Positions 1 through 5,854 of a stretch of 9,239 bases of DNA are shown here, in pieces. Origin of the DNA: an uncultured Eubacteriales bacterium (GTDB lineage: Bacteria; Bacillota_A; Clostridia; Oscillospirales; Acutalibacteraceae); NCBI GenBank assembly GCA_934454005.1, contig CAKSGI010000066.1, positions 1 through 9,239 of the forward strand, written 5' to 3'. A program made the position numbers and the translations under genes. Positions within the stretch are counted from its first letter, which is position 1, and each line of letters opens with the position of its first letter. The notes beneath the pieces were generated by a model. That model did not search any database and was not told the origin of the DNA. It worked only from the letters and a program-made list of their open reading frames with translations.

Positions 1-62
1 AAATATAACGCTGTTATTTTTTCATCATATAAGTTATTATTTGATTTTTTTGACTGTTTCAA
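1..62 (-). CDS. Large serine recombinase, N-terminal start only (3' part outside window)
   Basis: Only the first 20 codons are visible; the gene runs off the left edge of the window. Translation from a TTG codon at 62-60 gives a polar N-terminus followed by DEKITALY at residues 13-20. In clostridial TnpX/Tn4451-type serine recombinases a very similar stretch forms the first beta strand, directly before the catalytic serine (ITALYxRLSxDD); that serine would lie just outside the window. The start is chosen because a strong ribosome binding site, AAGGAG, sits 9 bases upstream (about 72-77), and no ATG is better placed. Such enzymes excise or insert transposons and integrative elements through a serine-linked DNA intermediate. 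The gene follows the glycan operon in the same direction but lies beyond a hairpin and more than 200 non-coding bases, so it is probably a separate unit. Family assignment rests on a short match recalled from the family. Confidence 0.6.
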   Translation of the reverse strand, partial: MKQSKKSNNNLYDEKITALY

Positions 63-71
63 TTTACTTTT

Positions 72-77
72 CTCCTT
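72..77 (-). promoter_or_regulatory. Ribosome binding site deciding the TTG start of the recombinase
   Basis: The minus strand reads AAGGAG, followed by nine bases and then TTG at 62-60. This near-consensus Shine-Dalgarno sequence supports the unusual TTG start and the reading frame that gives the recombinase-like N-terminus. Confidence 0.6.
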
Positions 78-104
78 GCGCTGCCACACCTAAGGTCGCA
101 CACT

Positions 105-133
105 TTCATAACTTCTTACAAAATGGTAAACAA
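105..133 (-). promoter_or_regulatory. Weak candidate promoter for the recombinase gene
   Basis: On the minus strand TTGTTT (133-128) and TATGAA (110-105) are separated by exactly 17 bases, in the position expected of a sigma-A promoter with a leader of roughly 35-40 bases before the TTG start. Each box is a poor match (three and four of six positions), and in DNA this AT-rich such pairs arise often by chance. The rest of 63-284 holds no gene that can be supported. It could also contain the end of a mobile element, but no core site is recognisable. Confidence 0.2.
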
Positions 134-284
134 CGATGTATTAGGGCATTTTTTGCTGTTTTTGGCAACTTATTTATACACTTAAATCTTATCCGCGTTA
201 TTGCAAGTACTTTAGTGTTTTTTAAATGAGATGTATTTGGCAGTCGCACTTATATGTGACAAACATAGAACCTGCCTACATATG

Positions 285-316
285 AAATGTCCACGCGTTT
301 AAAAGCGTGGACATTT
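285..316 (-). terminator. 12-bp perfect hairpin after the last operon gene, probable terminator
   Basis: The arms AAATGTCCACGC (285-296) and GCGTGGACATTT (305-316) are perfectly complementary around an 8-base loop. The hairpin starts two bases after the TGA stop of the last gene (319-321), the usual place for an operon terminator. A caveat is the tail: only the three T residues of the stem itself are seen, with no long U-tract on either strand. It could therefore be a weak intrinsic terminator or an RNA-stabilising 3' structure. Confidence 0.6.
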
Positions 317-318
317 AT

Positions 319-672
319 TCAATACACATAATTATAAACTAAAATCCCCCCAATAATTAAAATTAGAGAAAAAATTTTTTGCTTGTTCAATTTTTCTTTA
401 AATACAACCGTACCAAAAAAAGTAATATAGATATAACTAGTTGATTCCAAAACAGGACCTAATGATAATGGAATTACCTTATAAGCGAAAATTGAAAGTA
501 ATGTTGTACCAAAAAACAATATATATGCAGTTATTACTAATGGATTTAAATACTCTTTGATTACAGTAGTGTGTTTTTTTAAAGCAGCTTTTTTTAACAT
601 TACTTGTGAAACTGAACCGATAAAAACTCCAACGAGAAGTATTGTTGAATACAATAACACTGTGTTATTCAT
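319..672 (-). CDS. Small EamA/SMR-type membrane protein, probable half of an ArnE/ArnF-like flippase
   Basis: This 117-residue protein has four predicted hydrophobic segments at about 6-27, 44-64, 70-91 and 98-116. That is the size and topology of small multidrug resistance and half-EamA proteins, including the ArnE/ArnF subunits that flip undecaprenyl-phosphate-linked aminoarabinose. Residues 22-29 (SQVMLKKA) resemble the helix-1 end of that group, and FKEKLNKQKI at 91-100 before a glycine-rich last helix is typical of EamA repeats. It overlaps the upstream small transporter gene by 8 bases, which suggests coupled translation and a heterodimer. A good binding site (GAGGT, about 9 bases upstream) precedes the ATG. 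In this operon the likely cargo is the lipid-linked sugar made by the GtrB-like enzyme (1626-2582). The substrate is inferred from context; a drug or metabolite exporter is the alternative. Confidence 0.8.
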   Translation of the reverse strand: MNNTVLLYSTILLVGVFIGSVSQVMLKKAALKKHTTVIKEYLNPLVITAYILFFGTTLLSIFAYKVIPLSLGPVLESTSYIYITFFGTVVFKEKLNKQKIFSLILIIGGILVYNYVY

Positions 673-1033
673 TACTATTTACCTCGTTTCGGCTGCCTGA
701 TTTAGTGTAAAAAATTATGCCTAAGATAATCATAATAGCCCCAATAACTTTTCCTAAAGTTATTTTTTCACCAAAAAAAATTATCCCGAAAATTATTCCC
801 CAAATAACAGTTACTGCTTTATTGGCAAATGCAGTTGTTAGCGGTAATAGTTTAATTATTCTTTGCCACAATATCGCATATACGAATAATATTAAAAGTA
901 CAATTCCGTAGTATATAAAAAATTGTAAACTAAAAAAATCTTGAGTGCCGGCCAGCTTGCTAAATATGCCACAGCATGAATACATAAATAATATTAAATG
1001 TAAAAAAATTAAAATTTTAAAATTTTTTTTCAT
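665..1033 (-). CDS. Small EamA/SMR-type membrane protein, probable partner flippase subunit
   Basis: This 122-residue protein has four hydrophobic segments at about 6-28, 35-57, 65-88 and 92-110, and a short polar tail. The stretch FFGEKITLGK at 86-95 followed by IGAIMIILGI is characteristic of the last two helices of an EamA repeat. It is therefore a half-size transporter that would need a partner, and the next gene (overlapping by 8 bases) supplies one. The two proteins are only distantly alike, which fits an ArnE/ArnF-like heterodimer better than a recent duplication. The binding site is weaker than elsewhere in the operon (AGGTG about 11 bases before the ATG). Upstream lie 38 non-coding bases and then the remains of a broken gene (1072-1633), so it may depend on read-through from the GtrB-like gene. 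The role in flipping polyprenyl-phosphate sugar is inferred from the neighbours. Confidence 0.8.
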   Translation of the reverse strand: MKKNFKILIFLHLILFMYSCCGIFSKLAGTQDFFSLQFFIYYGIVLLILFVYAILWQRIIKLLPLTTAFANKAVTVIWGIIFGIIFFGEKITLGKVIGAIMIILGIIFYTKSGSRNEVNSNE

Positions 1034-1071
1034 TTTTAAAGCAACACCTACTCACGAAATAAATTAAAAGA

Positions 1072-1633
1072 TTAATTAATAATTGCACTGTTATTATATA
1101 ATTTATATACCAATATTAAAATAAAAATTAACCCAACATATAAAAATGCATTTCTAAAATTCCAGATGTTATTATAATATATTTTAGATTTTTGCAGCGT
1201 ACTGTACTTATAAATTTATACATGTATATGATAAATAATACTCCACAACCAAATTTTGCACCCCATCTTAGGTTTCCATCTAACGCATGTACATGCTACA
1301 AACCAAAGTTGCAGCATATAATGAACATACAGGATATTTTGGGCGATAAATACTTTAGCAGTTTAAAAGTTGCCCATATACTTAAAAGAGTCAACAAAGT
1401 TAAAAATATCAATTCCATGGTAATTTCCAGATAAAACCCAGTATATAAAGGGTTAAGCTGTAAAGTGAAGAATTAGACATCCCTGCTTATATATGCGCTG
1501 GCAAATCATTTAAAGAGCAAGGATAATTAGGTGAAGTTTGCATGTAATATAAATGGCATAAACTCAGAGCATAAGCCAAAGTTATAAATGCAAAGAAACT
1601 TTTTTCTAGCTTGTCCTTTAAAAATTTACTCAT
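1072..1633 (-). pseudogene. Decayed multi-pass membrane protein gene of the glycan locus
   Basis: The interval holds pieces of a coding sequence in three frames. An ATG at 1633 overlaps the stop of the GtrB-like gene by 8 bases (ATGAGTAA) and opens a 48-codon piece with a hydrophobic helix at about 13-30 and NDLPAHI at 42-48, ended by TAA (1487-1489). The same frame continues for 25 codons (LYSLTLYILGFIWKLPWN) to TGA at 1409-1411. A shifted frame from 1418 to 1296 encodes 40 residues including LLSIWATFKLLKYLSP. Near 1211-1264 the original frame gives GVQN and YTCINL. A third frame from 1215 to 1072 gives 47 residues ending in a clean helix (AFLYVGLIFILILVYK) and a stop. The order N-terminus, helices, C-terminal helix suggests one gene broken by stops, frameshifts and a large internal deletion. 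From memory it resembles clostridial polytopic proteins of polysaccharide loci, but no family name is claimed. Confidence 0.65.
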
Positions 1634-2582
1634 GTACATTTTTCTCCTCATTCAAATTTATTATATTTTTTATAACGTACTGAGGACTTTTATTTATGCA
1701 AATGTATATACGCCCTACATATTCTCCTATAATTCCAAGCATAAGCATAATAAGTCCTCCTATAAATAATATCGCTGCTAATATGGATGAATAACCTACT
1801 ACTATGTTGGGAACAATAAACCTTCTTATAATTAAATATATACCAAAAATAAAACCAATAGTAGCACTAATAATTCCAACCGTTGTTGCTAATCTTAGTG
1901 GCTTTATTGAAAAAGCGGTAAATCCATTAAGCCACATAGACAACATTTTTTTTAAAGTAAATGTTGATTTCCCTTCAAAGCGCTTTCTTTCTTCCATTTC
2001 AACATTGTAGAAATATTTTGTAGTCCTCAAAAGTAATCCGGTAATGTAAGGATAGGGACTTTCATATTTTAATATCTCATCTACTACATAACGCTTCATT
2101 GCTATAAAATTTGTAAATTCTACATCTTTGGGTCTATTAATTATAAACTGACTCATTTTTTTGTTCATAAAAGTTCCAAAATTTTTGAACAAAGATTGTT
2201 TGCGAGTTGGGTATTTTGCCATAGAGACATCATAATTATTTGATTTCAATGGCTCAATCAGTTCCCATAATTTATTCATAGGGCATTGACCATCGTCATC
2301 CATAATCACTACAAAGTCTCCCACACAATATGTTAATCCTGCCATAACAGCCCCCGGCCTATTCGCATTTTTTGATAAATTAATTCCTTTAATGTGTTGA
2401 TTGCTTTCTGCTAAATCTTTGATAACATCCCAAACATTGTCAGGAGAGCAGTCATTTACCATAACTATTTCATATTCATATTCCTCCTTTTTCTCAGTCA
2501 CTTTAACACAAATTTCCTCGACAACACTACGAACAATTTTTTCACTACCATAACAAGGCATAATAAAACTTATTTTTTTCAT
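1626..2582 (-). CDS. Family 2 glycosyltransferase, GtrB/polyprenyl-phosphate type with two C-terminal helices
   Basis: The product is 318 residues counted from the ATG at 2582. Residues 3-220 form a GT-A family 2 domain: ISFIMPCYGSE at the N-terminus, VNDCSPD at 42-48 binding the nucleotide, NRPGAVMAGL at 74-83, the metal-binding DDD at 95-97 (MDDDGQCP), and GKSTFTLKKM at 204-213, which matches the conserved segment after the catalytic domain. Two membrane helices follow at about 231-252 and 265-288, then GEYVGRIY at 286-293, a hallmark of GtrB/DPM1-like enzymes. Such proteins move a sugar from a nucleotide donor to polyprenyl phosphate on the cytoplasmic face. An in-frame GTG at 2603 would add seven residues and overlap the SDR gene; the ATG is preferred because AGGGA lies five bases before it and the family normally begins at this point. 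The sugar is unknown, but the operon makes a 4-amino-6-deoxy sugar the leading candidate. Confidence 0.9.
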   Translation of the reverse strand: MKKISFIMPCYGSEKIVRSVVEEICVKVTEKKEEYEYEIVMVNDCSPDNVWDVIKDLAESNQHIKGINLSKNANRPGAVMAGLTYCVGDFVVIMDDDGQCPMNKLWELIEPLKSNNYDVSMAKYPTRKQSLFKNFGTFMNKKMSQFIINRPKDVEFTNFIAMKRYVVDEILKYESPYPYITGLLLRTTKYFYNVEMEERKRFEGKSTFTLKKMLSMWLNGFTAFSIKPLRLATTVGIISATIGFIFGIYLIIRRFIVPNIVVGYSSILAAILFIGGLIMLMLGIIGEYVGRIYICINKSPQYVIKNIINLNEEKNVHE

Positions 2583-2590
2583 TTCTTCCC

Positions 2591-3580
2591 TCACTTGTTC
2601 CACAGCTCTCCAAAACGATTTTCTTCCATTTCATACTTATAATCTTTTAAATATGAAATATAATCATACTTTGGTCGATAATTTAATTCTTTTTTTGCAT
2701 TTTCGATATCCATAATATAAGATAATGCATCACATTTATTAGAATTGTAAATAATTTTAGAAACTTTTTGTGGTTTAGAAAATACTGATATTATGCCTTT
2801 GACTTGATCATCTAACGTAGTAGCTATACCCGTACCCACATTATATATGGCACTTTCCACATTGGACAATATAGCTCTGTAAATCATTTGAGCAAAATCT
2901 TTTACGTAAACAATATCTTTAGCTTTTTTAGGATTTCCCCAAATTTCTATCGGTTCACCTCTTATTGCTCTATTTATCATGTAACGATATGGTATAATTT
3001 TAGTAATACCATCAACAAAATAAGTTGTCTCGGGATGGTACAAGTAAATGTTAGGTAACCTTAAAATTATGTTGTTAATCCCATAAGTCTGATGATAATA
3101 TTCTATCATGTCAACGGCCATATTCTTGGAAAAAATGTAAAGTGCATGATCACCAGAATACTTGTAATTTCTTACAGCATAGGGATGTAAAATAGGATTT
3201 ACATCTATATTTGCATTTATATCTGCATATGATTGCGAATATAAAATTTTTTGCGCATTACCATTTCTACAATACTCTAAAATATTAAACGTACCTAATA
3301 CATTCGTAGTAATATAAGAAGAATTGCTATCTTCTTTTAGATAAGCAGGAAGAACTCCTGCTAAATGCACTACAATGTCCGGCCTTGGAAGAGATTTAAA
3401 TGATTCTTTATTTTGAATATCAACTTGATAATACTCAAGATTTTGCTTTTTAAAAAAACTTGTATTTTTTCTTCCAATTGTAACAATATTGTAGAAATTT
3501 AAGTTTAAATTATTTTTTAAATAATCTACTACGTAAACACCTACATTGCCAGTAGCCCCAAAGATAACAACATTCTTCAT
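2591..3580 (-). CDS. NAD-dependent epimerase/dehydratase-like extended SDR
   Basis: The product has 329 residues from the ATG at 3580. The N-terminus carries the Rossmann motif GATGNVG (8-14), HLAG at 72-75 lining the cofactor site, the catalytic pair Y148/K152 within YIFSK, and LRLPNIY at 173-179, the usual substrate-domain entry of nucleotide-sugar SDRs. S115 or S117 in YSQSYAD probably supplies the catalytic serine. The C-terminal half has DIVYVKDFA and YNVGTG motifs typical of sugar epimerases and 4-reductases. An in-frame GTG at 3616 would add twelve residues and overlap the preceding gene; the ATG is chosen because AAAGGG sits about nine bases upstream and the Rossmann fold starts directly after it. 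In this operon it could epimerise or reduce a nucleotide sugar, either the WecE substrate or product or a second sugar. The exact reaction cannot be read from the sequence. Confidence 0.9.
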   Translation of the reverse strand: MKNVVIFGATGNVGVYVVDYLKNNLNLNFYNIVTIGRKNTSFFKKQNLEYYQVDIQNKESFKSLPRPDIVVHLAGVLPAYLKEDSNSSYITTNVLGTFNILEYCRNGNAQKILYSQSYADINANIDVNPILHPYAVRNYKYSGDHALYIFSKNMAVDMIEYYHQTYGINNIILRLPNIYLYHPETTYFVDGITKIIPYRYMINRAIRGEPIEIWGNPKKAKDIVYVKDFAQMIYRAILSNVESAIYNVGTGIATTLDDQVKGIISVFSKPQKVSKIIYNSNKCDALSYIMDIENAKKELNYRPKYDYISYLKDYKYEMEENRFGELWNK

Positions 3581-3602
3581 TATAATATACCCTTTCAAAA
3601 AA

Positions 3603-4715
3603 TTATTTGAAATCACTTAGCAAAATATAATATCCAAGTCGAGTTGAGCTATCTGAAACTTGTCCAATATTGCTGCGTGAAATGTTACTGATTCTATAAA
3701 TAGAATTTGGATTTTCCTTTTTTATTTTTTCTAATTGGTCAATGTCATCTTGATTAAATAAAAATTTAACCTGCGCAATACGTTTTTTCCCAGTTGGAAA
3801 AATATCAGGTTTTTCACCACATGCAATTTGTATAACAAATTTAAGGAAATCATAGCCTGTTGAAAGATAAACTAAATCAGATCCAATGCAGTCCCCTCCC
3901 ATTCGGCCTCCTATTTCAATGATCTTTATCGATCCATATTCATCTATTTTTATTTCCGAATGTGAAGCACCATATTTTATTTTCAAAGTGTCTAATGCAT
4001 GTTCAACCGTTTTTTTTACATTAACTAGTACATCATTAGGTATATTAAATGGTTGCATATGCCCCGTTTCGATAAAATGAGGTTCACCAGTTGTAAATTT
4101 TTTAGTTAGTGCAAGAAAAAAATGCTTTCCTCTATAAGACACATATTCAACGCTAAATTCATCACCTTCTACAAATTCCTCAATCATAGCTTTTTTGTCA
4201 AATGATAAATCTTCAGCGATTTTAACAGCATCAAACAACTCTTCTTTATTTTTTACTTTAGTTATACCACGACTTCCTGATCTGTCTATAGGTTTAACTA
4301 TTAAAGGGAACTGTAAACTTGATACAATTTCTTCATTAATTTCGCTAGAACAATAGTATTTTGGAGATGGATCACCACCCTTTTCAAATGCTTTTCTCAT
4401 TAAATATTTATTTGTAGACATTAATGAACTCTCAATTCCATTTCCTACTAGTCCCAAATTTTCAGCTATGTAGTTTACAGTTATTGAAGCTAGATCTGAA
4501 GCAATCGATATAACACCATCTGGTTTTATCTCTTCACATTTTCGCAATATCTTCTCTTTTTCAGTAATGCTTATTGGATAAAAAAAATCAGCAGTCCTTT
4601 CACCATCAGCTCCACATTTCCATGCAAAGATATGTGTTTCAATGTTGAGTTTTTTTGCTTTTAATATCAACTGATTTTGAAAATCGTTGGCTCCTATAAT
4701 TACTAATTTTTTCAT
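3603..4715 (-). CDS. ATP-grasp carboxylate-amine ligase-like protein
   Basis: This 370-residue protein has the full ATP-grasp layout. An N-terminal pre-ATP-grasp Rossmann-like domain starts with VIIGAN (5-10). K141 in IVKPIDRSGSRGI is the ATP-binding lysine next to the glycine-rich loop (146-150), and EEFVEGDEFSVE (179-190) is the adenine-binding hinge. The metal site lies in HSEIKID (252-258, E254) and IIEIGGRMGGD (265-275, E267 and R271). Enzymes of this superfamily make an acyl phosphate from a carboxylate and ATP, then pass it to an amine or other nucleophile. The gene sits seven bases after the sugar aminotransferase, whose last codons contain its ribosome binding site (GAGGG). This placement suggests, as inference, that it joins an amino acid or other acid to the new 4-amino group of the sugar, or makes a donor for that. 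No acetyltransferase such as WecD is present. The substrate is not predictable from sequence. Confidence 0.85.
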   Translation of the reverse strand: MKKLVIIGANDFQNQLILKAKKLNIETHIFAWKCGADGERTADFFYPISITEKEKILRKCEEIKPDGVISIASDLASITVNYIAENLGLVGNGIESSLMSTNKYLMRKAFEKGGDPSPKYYCSSEINEEIVSSLQFPLIVKPIDRSGSRGITKVKNKEELFDAVKIAEDLSFDKKAMIEEFVEGDEFSVEYVSYRGKHFFLALTKKFTTGEPHFIETGHMQPFNIPNDVLVNVKKTVEHALDTLKIKYGASHSEIKIDEYGSIKIIEIGGRMGGDCIGSDLVYLSTGYDFLKFVIQIACGEKPDIFPTGKKRIAQVKFLFNQDDIDQLEKIKKENPNSIYRISNISRSNIGQVSDSSTRLGYYILLSDFK

Positions 4716-4722
4716 AATCTAT

Positions 4723-5853
4723 TTACCCTCGATAAAAAATCTTTATTTTTTCAATTATATATTCAATATCTGTGCTTTTTAACCCGTAGAACATTGGAAG
4801 CCTAATTAAAAGTTCACTTTCTCTTGTTGTAAATTTATCTTCACCATTAAATCGACAATATTTTACCCCAGCTGGTGCAGAGTGAAGAGGAATGTAATGA
4901 AATACAGCATTAATGTCGTTTGCTTTTAAGTATGATAACAACTTGATCCTTTCTTCAAGGTTTTTAGCCTTAATGTAAAACATATGCGCATTGTGAATAC
5001 AATTTTCAGGAACAGTTGGAAGTTCTATTTGTCCTTTTTGAGCTAACTCCCTTAGCCCATCATAGTACAAATGCCATGAATTCATCCTATCATTATAAAT
5101 TTTCTCTTCATTTTCAAGCTGAGCATACAAATATGCAGCATTCATGTCACTTGGCAAATATGATGAACCTTCGCTTACCCATGTATATTTATCAACTTGT
5201 CCTCTAAAAAATCTACTTCTATTGGTGCCTTTTTCCCTTATAATTTCGGCTCTTTCTATGTTCTCGGAATTCTTTATAAGTATTGCTCCGCCTTCACCCA
5301 TACTGTAGTTTTTCGTTTCATGAAAGCTGTAACAACCAAAATCACCAATAGACCCCAATGCTCTATTTTTATAATAGCTAGATACACCTTGCGCTGCATC
5401 TTCTATAACTTTTAAATTATACCTTTTAGCAAGCTCCATTATTTTATCCATTTCACAAGCAACTCCAGCATAATGAACTGGTACGATAGCTTTTGTTTTT
5501 GGAGTAATAGCTGCCTCTATTAAAGTTTCGTCTATATTCATGGTGTCTGGCCTAATGTCTACAAAAACAATTTTAGTGCCCCTTAACACGAAAGCATTAG
5601 CCGTAGAAACAAAAGTAAATGACGGCATGATAACTTCATCACCTGGTCTTATATCGCATAACATAGCCGCCATTTCAAGTGCACTTGTACATGAAGTTGT
5701 CAGCAAAGCTTTTTCGGTTCCAGTTTTTTCCTCAATCCATGCATTGCATAGCTTAGTAAACTGACCATCCCCACATATTTTTTTGTTTTCAATCGCTATT
5801 TTTACATATTCAAGCTCTTTGCCTATATATGGTGGTTCATTAAAATTAATCAT
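4723..5853 (-). CDS. wecE: dTDP-4-amino-4,6-dideoxygalactose transaminase (WecE/RffA)
   Basis: This 376-residue PLP enzyme of the DegT/DnrJ/EryC1 fold matches E. coli WecE closely along its length. Shared stretches include CGDGQFTK near 27-34, GDEVIMPSFTFVSTANAF at 71-88, DIRPDTMNIDETLIEAAIT at 99-117 and VPVHYAGVACEMD at 124-136. EDAAQG (151-156) supplies the cofactor-binding D152 and Q155. K181 in SFHETKNY is the Schiff-base lysine, followed by GEGGA. IREKGTNRSRFFRGQVDKYTW is largely shared with WecE, and the C-terminal VFHYIPLHSAPAG and RLPMFY are conserved too. It transfers an amino group from glutamate to dTDP-4-keto-6-deoxyglucose to give dTDP-Fuc4N. It starts one base after the GtrII-family gene, with AGGGA six bases before the ATG, so translation is probably coupled. 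The precursor enzymes RmlA and RmlB and the WecD acetyltransferase are not in the window. The product sugar could differ if the SDR acts on it. Confidence 0.95.
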   Translation of the reverse strand: MINFNEPPYIGKELEYVKIAIENKKICGDGQFTKLCNAWIEEKTGTEKALLTTSCTSALEMAAMLCDIRPGDEVIMPSFTFVSTANAFVLRGTKIVFVDIRPDTMNIDETLIEAAITPKTKAIVPVHYAGVACEMDKIMELAKRYNLKVIEDAAQGVSSYYKNRALGSIGDFGCYSFHETKNYSMGEGGAILIKNSENIERAEIIREKGTNRSRFFRGQVDKYTWVSEGSSYLPSDMNAAYLYAQLENEEKIYNDRMNSWHLYYDGLRELAQKGQIELPTVPENCIHNAHMFYIKAKNLEERIKLLSYLKANDINAVFHYIPLHSAPAGVKYCRFNGEDKFTTRESELLIRLPMFYGLKSTDIEYIIEKIKIFYRG

Positions 5854-5854
5854 T

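Noticed and set aside
41..229. Plus-strand frame of 62 codons at the left edge
   Set aside because: It begins at TTG with no ribosome binding site and lies antisense to the recombinase start and its well-formed binding site. Its residue composition resembles no family I recognise.
94..249. Short repeated heptamer GTCGCAC (94-100 and 243-249) as a possible recombinase site
   Set aside because: Seven bases repeated once within 150 bases is too weak to call an attachment core, and no matching copy at another element end can be seen in the window.
717..911. Plus-strand frame rich in isoleucine and proline within the small transporter gene
   Set aside because: It is the reverse-strand shadow of the helix codons of the 122-residue transporter. 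The same explanation covers the other plus-strand frames at 1804-2010, 3886-4080, 5016-5415, 5540-5764 and 6315-6566.
1192..1434. Plus-strand frame of 80 codons in the gap before the small transporters
   Set aside because: It lies antisense to the decayed membrane-protein gene, whose minus-strand pieces have helix-like hydrophobicity and sensible order. The plus frame shows no domain, has no good binding site and no neighbour in that direction.
3581..3616. Longer start for the SDR gene at an upstream GTG
   Set aside because: It would overlap the ATP-grasp stop and add twelve residues ahead of the Rossmann fold. The ATG at 3580 has a better-placed AAAGGG site.
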